In this document: in pieces, positions 1-7,599 of the stretch
How the letters are laid out: the number at the start of each line of letters is the position of its first letter
Numbering within the stretch: position 1 is the first letter of the stretch
Assembly (NCBI GenBank): GCA_905234355.1
Contig: CAJOHP010000057.1
Coordinates: 3,090-25,125, forward strand
From: an uncultured Prevotella sp.
GTDB taxonomy: Bacteria > Bacteroidota > Bacteroidia > Bacteroidales > Bacteroidaceae
DNA: 22,036 nucleotides
Reading direction: 5' to 3'
The notes under the pieces: generated by a model
Seen by the model: the letters and a program-made list of their open reading frames with translations, nothing else
What the model was told of the DNA's origin: nothing
Databases searched by the model: none
Program-made: the position numbers and the translations under genes

Positions 1-913
1 GTGCCCATACCAGTGTCTCGGCGCCCTTCATCACGGTGGTGGTGACGCTCAGGTTCTGGTCGCCTACGAAGTTGGCACGGTCCACCAGCACATGGTATCC
101 GCACACCTTGGCGTCGACCGACACGGCGTAGCTGTCTGACGAGAGGTCTATCTCCTGCGAGCGCATGTTCAGGGAAGTGGTCACCTTGGTGTCAACCAGT
201 GTGTTGGCACCCTGTGTGAGGGTCACGTTGACGCTCTGTGGCACGCCGATGGCGTTTTCGTAGCGACTGTCGAGCACCTTGGTGTAGGTGTTGTAGTCCC
301 AGTCGTAGTCCTCCTCGTCGAGGATGCTGTGGTGAACAGGCGTATAGCTGGCACTGGCCACTATTTTCAGTACACAGTTGTTGCCGGTCTTGTCGCGGAA
401 GGTGAACTGCAGATAGTCGGCTGTGCCGTCCTTCTGCCAGCCGGCGCTGCCGGCGCTGAAGAGACCGGTGAAGTTGGCCGTGACAATCAGTCTGCGGATG
501 GTCTTGTTGCTGGGCGTGCCCACTTCGCAGGCTTTCAGCCCGTTGTCGTAGCAATCCTCCAGGACGCTCATGTCGTATTCCTCGCCACTGGTACTATGGG
601 TGTTTGAGCTGCTTTTTCCTTCGTTGGTGTAGGTGTCCCTGACATAAAGTAAAAGGTCAGTCAACGACTGGAAATCGCTGGCTTTCACTTTGTTCTCTAG
701 CTCGCGGGCCGTCTGCTCCAAGTAGACTTTCTGCTCGCTCATGGTCATGGTGCTGGTGTTGCTGGGGTCGCCGCCTTGCTGGCCGCCTTGCTGGCCGCCC
801 TGCTGGCCGCCCTGCTGTGTGGTGGCATCGTCGTTGTCATCGCCACAGCCTGTGAGTACTGTGCCGCATGTCATGGCTAAGAATGCGTAGCCTAAGATTT
901 TGATTGCTTTCAT
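1..913 (-). CDS. Secreted lipoprotein of unknown function, 3' end outside window
   Basis: An open frame of 304 codons runs leftward from an ATG at 913 to the window edge with no stop, so the C-terminus is missing. Residues 1-22 form a lipoprotein signal peptide (positive MKAIK, hydrophobic core, lipobox LTGC with Cys23). The residues after the Cys are acidic (GDDNDD), resembling the lipoprotein export signal that sends Bacteroidetes lipoproteins to the cell surface; surface exposure is therefore inferred. Residues 33-48 are four QQGG repeats, a likely flexible linker encoded by a 12-nt tandem repeat. The remainder is polar and beta-rich with no domain I recognise. A good promoter lies 42-73 bp upstream of the start. 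The gene follows tig in the same direction but about 220 bp away and probably has its own transcript. Confidence 0.85.
   Translation of the reverse strand, partial: MKAIKILGYAFLAMTCGTVLTGCGDDNDDATTQQGGQQGGQQGGQQGGDPSNTSTMTMSEQKVYLEQTARELENKVKASDFQSLTDLLLYVRDTYTNEGKSSSNTHSTSGEEYDMSVLEDCYDNGLKACEVGTPSNKTIRRLIVTANFTGLFSAGSAGWQKDGTADYLQFTFRDKTGNNCVLKIVASASYTPVHHSILDEEDYDWDYNTYTKVLDSRYENAIGVPQSVNVTLTQGANTLVDTKVTTSLNMRSQEIDLSSDSYAVSVDAKVCGYHVLVDRANFVGDQNLSVTTTVMKGAETLVWA
770..817 (-). repeat. 12-nt tandem repeat, four copies, encoding QQGG
   Basis: Four consecutive 12-nt units (plus-strand unit gccgccttgctg or gccgccctgctg) lie inside the lipoprotein gene directly after the lipidated N-terminus. 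The unit is a multiple of three, so copy-number change would alter linker length without breaking the frame. Confidence 0.9.
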
Positions 914-954
914 GTTGTGATGGATTTATTAGGGATTGTTAGAAATAATTGTTG

Positions 955-986
955 CAAAGTTAATCATTCTGGACGAAACTGCCAAA
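955..986 (-). promoter_or_regulatory. Promoter of the lipoprotein gene
   Basis: On the minus strand TTTG (983-986) is followed after 20 nt by TAACTTTG (955-962), matching the Bacteroidetes consensus TTTG-N19/20-TAnnTTTG. Transcription would start near 948 and give a short leader of about 35 nt. Confidence 0.75.
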
Positions 987-1033
987 GTTTTTTGTTGAAT
1001 CATTTTGCAACGTGGGAAATATGTCTAAATATG

Positions 1034-1109
1034 CTCCACCCCTGCTCCTTCTTTTGTGTGTTATCCTCGTGCCGAGGGCGACGCTGGAAAAGAGGGGGCA
1101 GGGGTGGGG
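1034..1109. repeat. Nested GC-rich inverted repeat downstream of tig
   Basis: An outer arm at 1036-1048 (ccacccctgctcc) pairs with 1095-1107 (ggggcaggggtgg) with one G-U wobble, and further pairs extend it at both ends. Inside lies a second perfect hairpin, cctcg/cgagg with a three-base loop, at 1065-1077. It sits just past the tig stop codon and may end tig transcription, but there is no U-run after it. A dispersed REP-like palindrome is the other possibility. Confidence 0.55.
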
Positions 1110-1131
1110 GATTATGGGAGAAAAGTGTCAG

Positions 1132-2487
1132 TTACTCATCCATCATCTTCTTGAAGTCGTCGAAGCTGATGGGTTTCATGTTGAGCTTCACGGTCTTCTT
1201 AAGGGCCTCGATGAGCTTGATGTCGACGGCACGGTCGACAAACTGGTCTACGTTCTCGCGCTTCTTCAGCTGTTCCTCTGCATAGTTGTCAAGCAGGTCT
1301 TCAGGGACGTTGGCCATGCCGTACTGGGCAAACTGTGCACGAATGGCTTCCTTGGCTACGGCTTTGACGTCGGCATCTTCCACCTTAATGCCCGTCTGCT
1401 CGGCCAGCTTCTCGCGGATGAGGTGCCAGCGCAGGTGCTCGATGCTTTGTGCAAATTCCTTCTCGTCGACCTCTTTGCTCTGGTCTTTGCTGTTCTGCTT
1501 CATGACGCGCTTGAGCAGCTCCTCGGGGAATGTGAGCTCGCCCACTTTTTTATCCATGTAAGAACGCACGTCCATGAAGAACTTGTAGTCACTGTTCATG
1601 GCGAGCTGAGGCTTGATGGCATCGCTGATGTGCTGACGGAAGTCGGCCTCGGTCTTCACCTCTTCGCCGAAGACACGTTCAAACAGCTTCTCGTCGACTG
1701 AAGCCGGCTGATAGTGGCGTATAGTGGTGAGCTGGAAACTGAAGTCGCTGTCCAGACCTTTTACGTCGTCTTTCTCCATTTTCAGCAAGGCGGCCAGCTC
1801 TGCATCGCGGCCATCATAGGCCTTTCTGGGGTTGAAGGTAATGATGTCGCCAAGCTTGGCACCCTCAAACTTCTTCTTCTCGTCCTCATTCTTAATGTAG
1901 CTGGGCATAATCTGTGCACCTGCAGCTTCCTTGCCGCCCTCGAGCGTGTTGCCCTCGGCATCGAGCTCTCGCATGTCGCCGATGAGCGTGTCGTTGCCGC
2001 TCCACTCCTCGGCTTCGACCATCTCACCATTCTGGTTGGCCAGCATCGTGACCTGCTCGTCTATCATCTTGTCGTCTACGCCGATGTTGTAGTAGTCGAT
2101 CGTATCCTGGTCTGTCAGCTCTGCTGTAATCTCGGGTGCCACAGCAATGTCGAAGAAAAACTCGAAGGGGCCGTCGCCGGCAAAGTCGAGCGGCTGCTGC
2201 TTCTCCTGATTGTTGAGAGGCTCGCCAAGCATCTGTATCTTGTTATCACGTATATACGCTGTGAGCTTTTCACCAAGCAGGCGGTTCACCTCGTCCACCT
2301 TTGCTGCAGTGCCATACTGCTTCTTGATGAGCCCCATGGGCACCATGCCGGGACGGAAACCGGGCATCTGGGCCTTCTTGCGATAGTCCTTCAAGGTCTT
2401 TGCTACCTTCTCTTCATAGTCGGCCTTCTCAATGGTGATGGTCATCAGACCATTGATTTTGTCGGCACATTCAAACTGGATGTTCAT
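1132..2487 (-). CDS. tig: Trigger factor, ribosome-associated chaperone
   Basis: The 451-residue product matches the usual length of Bacteroidetes trigger factor. It binds the ribosome near the exit tunnel and shields nascent chains in the cytoplasm. The ribosome-binding signature is visible near residues 43-60 (PGFRPGMVP followed by GLIKKQYG); the usual Lys of the GFRxGKxP motif is Met here. A central divergent FKBP-like region (around GDIITFNPRKAYDG) and a long helical C-terminal chaperone domain ending in FDDFKKMMDE follow. The start ATG at 2487 lies about 55 bp downstream of a TAATTTTG -7 box. It is divergent from clpP rather than upstream in the same direction as in the classical tig-clpP-clpX order. 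Confidence 0.95.
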   Translation of the reverse strand: MNIQFECADKINGLMTITIEKADYEEKVAKTLKDYRKKAQMPGFRPGMVPMGLIKKQYGTAAKVDEVNRLLGEKLTAYIRDNKIQMLGEPLNNQEKQQPLDFAGDGPFEFFFDIAVAPEITAELTDQDTIDYYNIGVDDKMIDEQVTMLANQNGEMVEAEEWSGNDTLIGDMRELDAEGNTLEGGKEAAGAQIMPSYIKNEDEKKKFEGAKLGDIITFNPRKAYDGRDAELAALLKMEKDDVKGLDSDFSFQLTTIRHYQPASVDEKLFERVFGEEVKTEADFRQHISDAIKPQLAMNSDYKFFMDVRSYMDKKVGELTFPEELLKRVMKQNSKDQSKEVDEKEFAQSIEHLRWHLIREKLAEQTGIKVEDADVKAVAKEAIRAQFAQYGMANVPEDLLDNYAEEQLKKRENVDQFVDRAVDIKLIEALKKTVKLNMKPISFDDFKKMMDE

Positions 2488-2542
2488 TTCTTTTGTTGGT
2501 TACCTTATTAATATATAATATTGTCTTTTTCAATTCAAGGCG

Positions 2543-2550
2543 CAAAATTA
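2543..2550 (-). promoter_or_regulatory. -7 element of the tig promoter
   Basis: The minus strand reads TAATTTTG, a perfect TAnnTTTG box. No clear TTTG was seen 19-20 nt upstream, only a T-rich stretch. Transcription would start near 2537 with a leader of about 50 nt. Confidence 0.6.
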
Positions 2551-2688
2551 CTCATATTTGGCGTAAAACGCGCATGATTTTGTTTTTTTAACGTACTGTT
2601 TGCCTTCATCACTCCTTTCGGCATAGTGATTGCGGTTAAAGAGATATAAAAAATCAGGCTGACATGGCCATATATCATTTATTTTATC

Positions 2689-2696
2689 TAATTTTG
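2689..2696 (+). promoter_or_regulatory. -7 element of the clpP operon promoter
   Basis: The plus strand reads TAATTTTG, a perfect TAnnTTTG box, 31 bp before the clpP ATG. A convincing -33 element is not visible. The leader is A-rich (gaaaataataacaat), as is usual for start sites in this phylum. Confidence 0.6.
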
Positions 2697-2727
2697 TGCC
2701 CTTAAAAAGAAAATAATAACAATTGAT

Positions 2728-3390
2728 ATGAAAGACTTCAGAAAATATGCTACCCAGCACTTAGGTCTGAACGGCCTGGTGCTTGACGATGTGATGCGCA
2801 CTCAAGCACAGTACATGAACCCTTACATCCTGGAGGAGCGCCAACTGAACGTGACGCAGATGGATGTGTTCTCCCGCTTGATGATGGATCGCATCATTTT
2901 CCTTGGCACCGAGGTGAATGACTACACGGCCAACACCCTGCAGGCTCAGCTGCTCTATCTGGACTCTGTAGACCCCGGCAAGGACATCTCTATCTATATC
3001 AACTCCCCTGGTGGTTCGGTTTATGCTGGACTAGGTATCTATGACACCATGCAGTTTATCCAGAGCGATGTGGCCACCATCTGCACAGGCATGGCCGCCT
3101 CGATGGCTGCTGTGCTTCTTGTGGCAGGCAAGGAGGGCAAACGCAGTGCACTGCCTCACAGCAGGGTGATGATACACCAGCCATTGGGCGGAGTGCAAGG
3201 ACAGGCCAGCGACATAGAGATAGAGGCTCGCGAGATACAGAAGGTAAAGAAAGAACTCTATACCATCATAGCCGAGCACTCCCATACGGACTACGACAAG
3301 GTGTGGGCTGACAGCGATCGCAACTACTGGATGACAGCCGACGAGGCTCGTGACTACGGAATGATAGACCAGGTGCTCTGCAAGAAATGA
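2728..3390 (+). CDS. clpP: ATP-dependent Clp protease proteolytic subunit, with Asn at the catalytic Asp position
   Basis: The 220-residue product is a full-length ClpP of Bacteroidetes type, the peptidase barrel that degrades substrates unfolded by ClpX. The nucleophile is Ser125 (GMAASM) and the base is His150 (MIHQP). These are 25 residues apart, as in E. coli (S97/H122). The E. coli catalytic Asp171 lies 49 residues after its His; an ungapped count here lands on Asn199 in DSDRNYW (codon AAC). Homologues I recall from Bacteroides have DRDYW. The third triad residue therefore appears substituted, as described for Listeria ClpP1. The gene overlaps clpX by four bases (ATGA), implying translational coupling. 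The start fits the family N-terminus and follows a good -7 box. Confidence 0.95.
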   Translation: MKDFRKYATQHLGLNGLVLDDVMRTQAQYMNPYILEERQLNVTQMDVFSRLMMDRIIFLGTEVNDYTANTLQAQLLYLDSVDPGKDISIYINSPGGSVYAGLGIYDTMQFIQSDVATICTGMAASMAAVLLVAGKEGKRSALPHSRVMIHQPLGGVQGQASDIEIEAREIQKVKKELYTIIAEHSHTDYDKVWADSDRNYWMTADEARDYGMIDQVLCKK

Positions 3391-4604
3391 AAAAGGTATG
3401 CAATTTCTGCGGCCGCAACGAGCATGATGTGCGGCTGCTCATCACCGGCGTGAACGGATACATCTGCGAAGACTGTGTCCAGCAAGCTTACCGCATAGTG
3501 AAGGAGTCGGGTATCACCGATGATCAGCATGCGGCCGGAGGCAGTCAGTTTAAGACGAAGAAGGTGCCCAAGCCCCGCGAGATAAAAGACTATCTCGACC
3601 AGTATGTCATAGGGCAGGACGAGGCCAAGAAATTCCTCTCCGTGGCTGTCTACAACCACTACAAGAGGCTTCAGCAACCTGCAAGCGACGACGGTGTGGA
3701 GATAGAGAAGAGCAACATCGTCATGGTGGGGTCTACCGGTACGGGAAAGACCCTCCTGGCCAGAACCATTGCACGGCTGCTCGACGTGCCCTTCACCATC
3801 GTCGATGCCACGGTATTCACCGAAGCCGGATATGTGGGAGAAGACGTCGAGAGCATACTCACCCGACTGCTGCAGGTGGCAGACTACAACGTTGATGCGG
3901 CAGAGCGAGGCATCGTCTTCATAGACGAGATAGACAAAATAGCCCGCAAAAGCGACAACCCCTCCATCACACGCGACGTCAGCGGTGAGGGCGTGCAGCA
4001 AGGACTGCTCAAGCTACTTGAAGGCACCACGGTCAACGTGCCACCGCAGGGAGGACGCAAGCATCCGGATCAGGAGTACATTCACGTGGACACACGCAAC
4101 ATCCTCTTTATATGCGGCGGAGCATTCGACGGCATTGAGCGTAAGATAGCACAGCGCATGAACACCCACACCGTGGGCTACAACTCTGTGCAAAACGTGC
4201 GCAAGATAGACAAGGAAAACCTCATGCAGTATGTGCAGCCGCAAGACCTCAAGTCATTTGGACTCATCCCCGAGATCATAGGCCGTCTGCCTGTGCTCAC
4301 CTATCTTAACCCGCTTGACCGTGACGCGCTGCAGCGCATCCTTACCGAGCCTAAGAACTCGATAGTGAAACAATATGTGAAGCTGTTCAAGATGGACGGC
4401 ATCACGCTCACATTTACGCCAGAGGCTCTCGACCTGATAGTCGACAAAGCCGTGGAGTATAAGCTCGGGGCACGCGGACTGCGCAGCATCGTCGAAGCCA
4501 TCATGACCGATGCGATGTTTGATGTGCCATCGAAGAGTCTGAAGAAGTTTGAGGTGTCGCGCGACTATGCCGAAAAACAGCTCGCTTCGTCTAGACTTCA
4601 GTAG
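3387..4604 (+). CDS. clpX: ATP-dependent Clp protease ATP-binding subunit ClpX
   Basis: The 405-residue AAA+ unfoldase recognises substrates and feeds them to ClpP. Its N-terminal zinc-binding domain has Cys5, Cys8, Cys27 and Cys30. Walker A is at 115-122 (GSTGTGKT), the pore loop GYVG at 148-151, Walker B at 176-181 (IVFIDE) and the RKH loop at 224-226. The region corresponding to the ClpP-docking IGF loop reads VGY near 263-265, which keeps the hydrophobic-Gly-aromatic pattern. No catalytic residue is missing. It starts inside the clpP stop codon (ATGA) and is followed after 22 bp by an AlkD-like gene. Confidence 0.97.
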   Translation: MKKVCNFCGRNEHDVRLLITGVNGYICEDCVQQAYRIVKESGITDDQHAAGGSQFKTKKVPKPREIKDYLDQYVIGQDEAKKFLSVAVYNHYKRLQQPASDDGVEIEKSNIVMVGSTGTGKTLLARTIARLLDVPFTIVDATVFTEAGYVGEDVESILTRLLQVADYNVDAAERGIVFIDEIDKIARKSDNPSITRDVSGEGVQQGLLKLLEGTTVNVPPQGGRKHPDQEYIHVDTRNILFICGGAFDGIERKIAQRMNTHTVGYNSVQNVRKIDKENLMQYVQPQDLKSFGLIPEIIGRLPVLTYLNPLDRDALQRILTEPKNSIVKQYVKLFKMDGITLTFTPEALDLIVDKAVEYKLGARGLRSIVEAIMTDAMFDVPSKSLKKFEVSRDYAEKQLASSRLQ

Positions 4605-4626
4605 TACAGCCGCTGTTCACGGGCGT

Positions 4627-5427
4627 ATGACGGCAAGAGAGGTTATCGCGCATATGGAGTCGCTGCACAACGAAGAGCAGCGGCGGGTGTTGATGCGGTT
4701 TTTCAAGACAGGACCGGGAGAGTATGGCCAGGGCGATGAATTCCTAGGGATGAAGGTGCCGCAGACGCGCGAGGTCGTCAAGGCCGTGGCTAAAGACTTC
4801 CCAATAGATGAAGTGCCGGTATTGCTGTTGTCGGAGTGGCATGAAGTACGGCTCTGCGGACTGCTGATACTAGTGGACCAATTCGAACGACTTTTGGCAA
4901 GACGGAGGATAAACGACGTGGAGGCCATAAAAAAGCGCGACGCCATACTGACGATGTACCTGCAGTATGCTGAACGGGCGAACAACTGGGACCTGGTGGA
5001 TCTCTCGGCACCAAAAATACTGGGAGGATGGCTGGTTGCCCCCCTCTTGTCCCTCCGGGAGAGGGAGAAATGGTCTTGTCAGTCGGGTAAGGATGAGCGT
5101 GCTATAAAGCAGACGGTCATAGACGACCTTGCAAATAGCGACAACCTTTGGCGACAGCGCATGAGCATCGTCTGCACGTGGAAGACATCACAACAGGGCG
5201 ACCCGTCATGGTGCCTGCGCTATGCTGAGATGCACCTGCACCACCCCCACGACTTGATGCACAAGGCCGTGGGCTGGATGCTGCGCGAGATGGGCTGGCG
5301 GTGCAGCATGGACTTGCTACGCGATTTTCTTCGTCAGCATGTGCGCGAGATGTCCCGCACCACGCTGCGCTATGCCATCGAGAAAATGTCGGAAGAAGAA
5401 CGTCGTGTATTTATGAACATCCGTTGA
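4627..5427 (+). CDS. AlkD-like DNA alkylation repair enzyme (HEAT-repeat glycosylase family)
   Basis: The 266-residue product is a helical HEAT-repeat protein of the AlkD/DUF1271-type DNA alkylation repair family, which removes positively charged alkylated bases. The active-site block is present: NNWDLVD at 119-125, where Asp125 corresponds to the catalytic Asp of B. cereus AlkD. LWRQRMSI at 174-181 supplies the expected Arg. The C-terminal block DLMHKAVGWMLRE is typical. I chose Met at 4627 because it begins the conserved region (MTAREVIAHME); in-frame Mets at 4549 and 4567 would overlap clpX. Residues 139-158 look like an extra segment encoded by a palindromic GC-rich stretch (see repeat entry). 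It is the third gene of the clpP operon and directly abuts the next gene. Confidence 0.85.
   Translation: MTAREVIAHMESLHNEEQRRVLMRFFKTGPGEYGQGDEFLGMKVPQTREVVKAVAKDFPIDEVPVLLLSEWHEVRLCGLLILVDQFERLLARRRINDVEAIKKRDAILTMYLQYAERANNWDLVDLSAPKILGGWLVAPLLSLREREKWSCQSGKDERAIKQTVIDDLANSDNLWRQRMSIVCTWKTSQQGDPSWCLRYAEMHLHHPHDLMHKAVGWMLREMGWRCSMDLLRDFLRQHVREMSRTTLRYAIEKMSEEERRVFMNIR
5041..5071. repeat. Palindromic GC-rich element inside the alkD-like gene
   Basis: The stretch contains tccctc-cggga-gaggga, a 6-bp hairpin flanked by further CCCTCT/GAGAAA-type purine-pyrimidine arms. It encodes LLSLREREKW, which does not resemble the family at this point. It looks like a short palindromic insertion that kept the frame; that origin is inferred. 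Confidence 0.45.
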
Positions 5428-6072
5428 ATGTCACTGGAAACACATCTGAACATAGAGAACATAGAGCGCAGTCGCGACGGTGTGGAGTATCATCCGCTGC
5501 AACCGTTTTTACCCAGAAATGCGCGGGTACTGTTCCTGGGCAGTTTTCCGCCACAGCGCAAACGGTGGTGCATGGACTTCTATTACCCCAACTTCATCAA
5601 CGACCATTGGCGTATCGAGGGGGCGGTGTTTTTCGATGACCGTACCCGGTTTGTGGACGAGGAGAAGAGACAGTTCCGACTCGATGATATCGTAGCGTTC
5701 TGCCGCATGAAAGGCATCGCTTTCTTCGACGCCTCGACAGCAGTCAAACGCTTGCACGACAATGCGTCGGACAAATACTTGGAAGTGGTGGAACCTACCG
5801 ATGTACGGGCGCTCATAGCCCGTCTGCCCCATTTGCGTGCTGTCGTCACCACTGGCGAGAAGGCCACTGAAATCTTCTGCACATTGATGGGCATTTCGGT
5901 AATACCTAAGGTCAACTCGTTTGTGGATGTTCCTGGCGTGAGAAATCCTGACGGCGAGCAGGTCGTGCTCTACCGGTTGCCTTCGTCTTCACGAGCCTAC
6001 CCCTTGGCATTCCACAAAAAGGTGGAGGCTTACAGAAAGATGTTTATGCTGATAGGGATGTCTATGGGCTAA
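5428..6072 (+). CDS. Uracil-DNA glycosylase superfamily protein
   Basis: The 214-residue product resembles the Mug/SMUG-like uracil-DNA glycosylase superfamily proteins of Bacteroidetes, which excise deaminated or mismatched bases. The first motif is FLGSFPP (residues 37-42) and the C-terminal DNA-contact motif is RLPSSSRAYP (183-192), corresponding to the RLPSTSPAN-type motif. The exact substrate cannot be told from sequence. Its ATG follows the stop of the AlkD-like gene with no gap (tgaatg), so the two repair genes are almost certainly co-translated, and both are carried on the clpPX transcript unless an internal promoter exists. No strong terminator was seen between it and the convergent gldE. 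Confidence 0.75.
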   Translation: MSLETHLNIENIERSRDGVEYHPLQPFLPRNARVLFLGSFPPQRKRWCMDFYYPNFINDHWRIEGAVFFDDRTRFVDEEKRQFRLDDIVAFCRMKGIAFFDASTAVKRLHDNASDKYLEVVEPTDVRALIARLPHLRAVVTTGEKATEIFCTLMGISVIPKVNSFVDVPGVRNPDGEQVVLYRLPSSSRAYPLAFHKKVEAYRKMFMLIGMSMG

Positions 6073-6261
6073 GGTCCGCAGTCCTCTCAAAAGCGTGCAA
6101 GATTACCGCCGGCACATCCATGTAGTGCGTCAAGGAAGTAAGACGTCACACCAAGGTGACACTGTGGCAATGATATTTTCTTTCGAGTCGCTTAGCAAAG
6201 ATTATCGTGCTGTGCGGTTGACATTTGTCCAAATTTGTGCTCAATTTGTTTCCCCCAAAAA

Positions 6262-7581
6262 CTACTCACCCCCGCCGTCGAGCAACGTGACTTTTATTTT
6301 GGAAATGCGATGCCCGTCGAGAGCGGCAATCTCAAAGCGGAACTGCCCATACTCTATTTGCTCATTGGGCTTGGGGAAGTCACCCTTCAGTTCCAGCAGC
6401 AGGCCGGCCAGCGTGTCAGCTTCTCCTTCCACCTGTTCAAACACATCGTCGTCGAGGTGCAGTATTTTGTAGAAATCGCTCAGCAGAGTTTTGCCTTCAA
6501 ACAAGAAGCTGTTGGCCGACAGACGTACATAGGTGCGCTCTTCTTCGTCATACTCGTCGTTTATCTCGCCAACAATCTCTTCGAGGATGTCCTCAAGTGT
6601 GACGATGCCGCTGGTGCCGCCGAACTCGTCGACCACGATGGCTATGTGCACCTTGTTCTCTTGGAAGTCGCGCAGCAGGTCGTCTATTTTCTTCGTCTCT
6701 GGCACAAAGTAGGGTGGGCGAATGAGCGACTGCCAGCGGAAGGTCGTCGGCTTGTGCAGATGAGGCAGCAGGTCTTTGATGTAGAGTATGCCGCGCACGT
6801 TGTCGATGGAGTCCTGATACACCGGTATGCGAGAGTAATTGTTCTCGACGATGCTTTGCAGCACGTCGGGGAAGGCAGAACGGAAGTCCAGTGCCACTAC
6901 GTCTTGTCGGCTGGTCATCACCTCTTTAGCCGTCTCGTCGCCGAAGCGCACGATGCCCTCCAGCATGTTCTGCTCTTCTTTCAGCTCTGTCTTGTCGGTC
7001 AGTTCGAGCGCTTGTTCCAGGTCGTCGACGCTAAGCACGTGGTTCTCCTTTTGCACCATGCTGCCAAGCAGTGCGCCCGAACGGATAAGAATGGATGAAA
7101 GCGGATAAAACAGGCTGCGCAGACTAAGTATGGTGGCAGCACCTGCGCGGCACACAGCGAGTGCGTGTTGGCCGCTATAAATCTTTGGGATAATTTCGCC
7201 GAAGAGCAGCAGCAGAAAGGTGAGCAGCACGGTGACCACGACAAACTGCACCCAGTAGGCATCGCCAAAGTCGAAGACCTGAGCAAAGAAATAGTTGCAG
7301 AGCATGATGATGGTGACGTTCACCAGGTTGTTGGTAATGAGGATGGTGGCCAGGGTGCGCTCCGAGTCCTCCCGAAGCTGCTTGATGTGTCTGTCGGCCC
7401 TATGGCGTTCAGGGTCGAGCTGGTTGAGGTCGTTGGGACTAAGTGAGAAAAAGGCTATCTCCGAGCCTGAGGCGAAGCCGGAAAGAAAAAGTAGGACGAT
7501 GACCAGTGTGGCCGCAATAATGGCCCCTGTGGAGGGGGGATACACCTGTACCTCGTTGAGCAAATGTAGGAAAGAGTCCAT
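6262..7581 (-). CDS. gldE: GldE-like CNNM/CBS/CorC membrane protein
   Basis: The 439-residue product has an N-terminal CNNM (DUF21) membrane domain with about four hydrophobic helices (first near 19-37, others near 85-145). It continues with a CBS-domain pair (about 215-330, starting EVMTSRQDVVALD) and a C-terminal CorC/HlyC domain (about 345-435). This architecture is shared by magnesium/cobalt efflux proteins and by GldE, the Bacteroidetes member linked to gliding/type IX secretion. The GldE assignment rests on position: it begins 18 bp after ssb, as in many Bacteroidetes. The usual partner gldD is absent downstream; a convergent repair gene lies there instead. In non-gliding gut species the function is probably ion homeostasis or envelope related. 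Confidence 0.8.
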   Translation of the reverse strand: MDSFLHLLNEVQVYPPSTGAIIAATLVIVLLFLSGFASGSEIAFFSLSPNDLNQLDPERHRADRHIKQLREDSERTLATILITNNLVNVTIIMLCNYFFAQVFDFGDAYWVQFVVVTVLLTFLLLLFGEIIPKIYSGQHALAVCRAGAATILSLRSLFYPLSSILIRSGALLGSMVQKENHVLSVDDLEQALELTDKTELKEEQNMLEGIVRFGDETAKEVMTSRQDVVALDFRSAFPDVLQSIVENNYSRIPVYQDSIDNVRGILYIKDLLPHLHKPTTFRWQSLIRPPYFVPETKKIDDLLRDFQENKVHIAIVVDEFGGTSGIVTLEDILEEIVGEINDEYDEEERTYVRLSANSFLFEGKTLLSDFYKILHLDDDVFEQVEGEADTLAGLLLELKGDFPKPNEQIEYGQFRFEIAALDGHRISKIKVTLLDGGGE

Positions 7582-7599
7582 GACGAGTGTTTGTGTGGG

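Noticed and set aside
1714..2511. Long plus-strand frame opposite tig
   Set aside because: It is a shadow of the tig coding strand. Trigger factor on the other strand has full family motifs and its own promoter.
6145..6160. Small hairpin GTCAC/GTGAC as terminator of the clp operon
   Set aside because: Only five pairs and no U-run after it.
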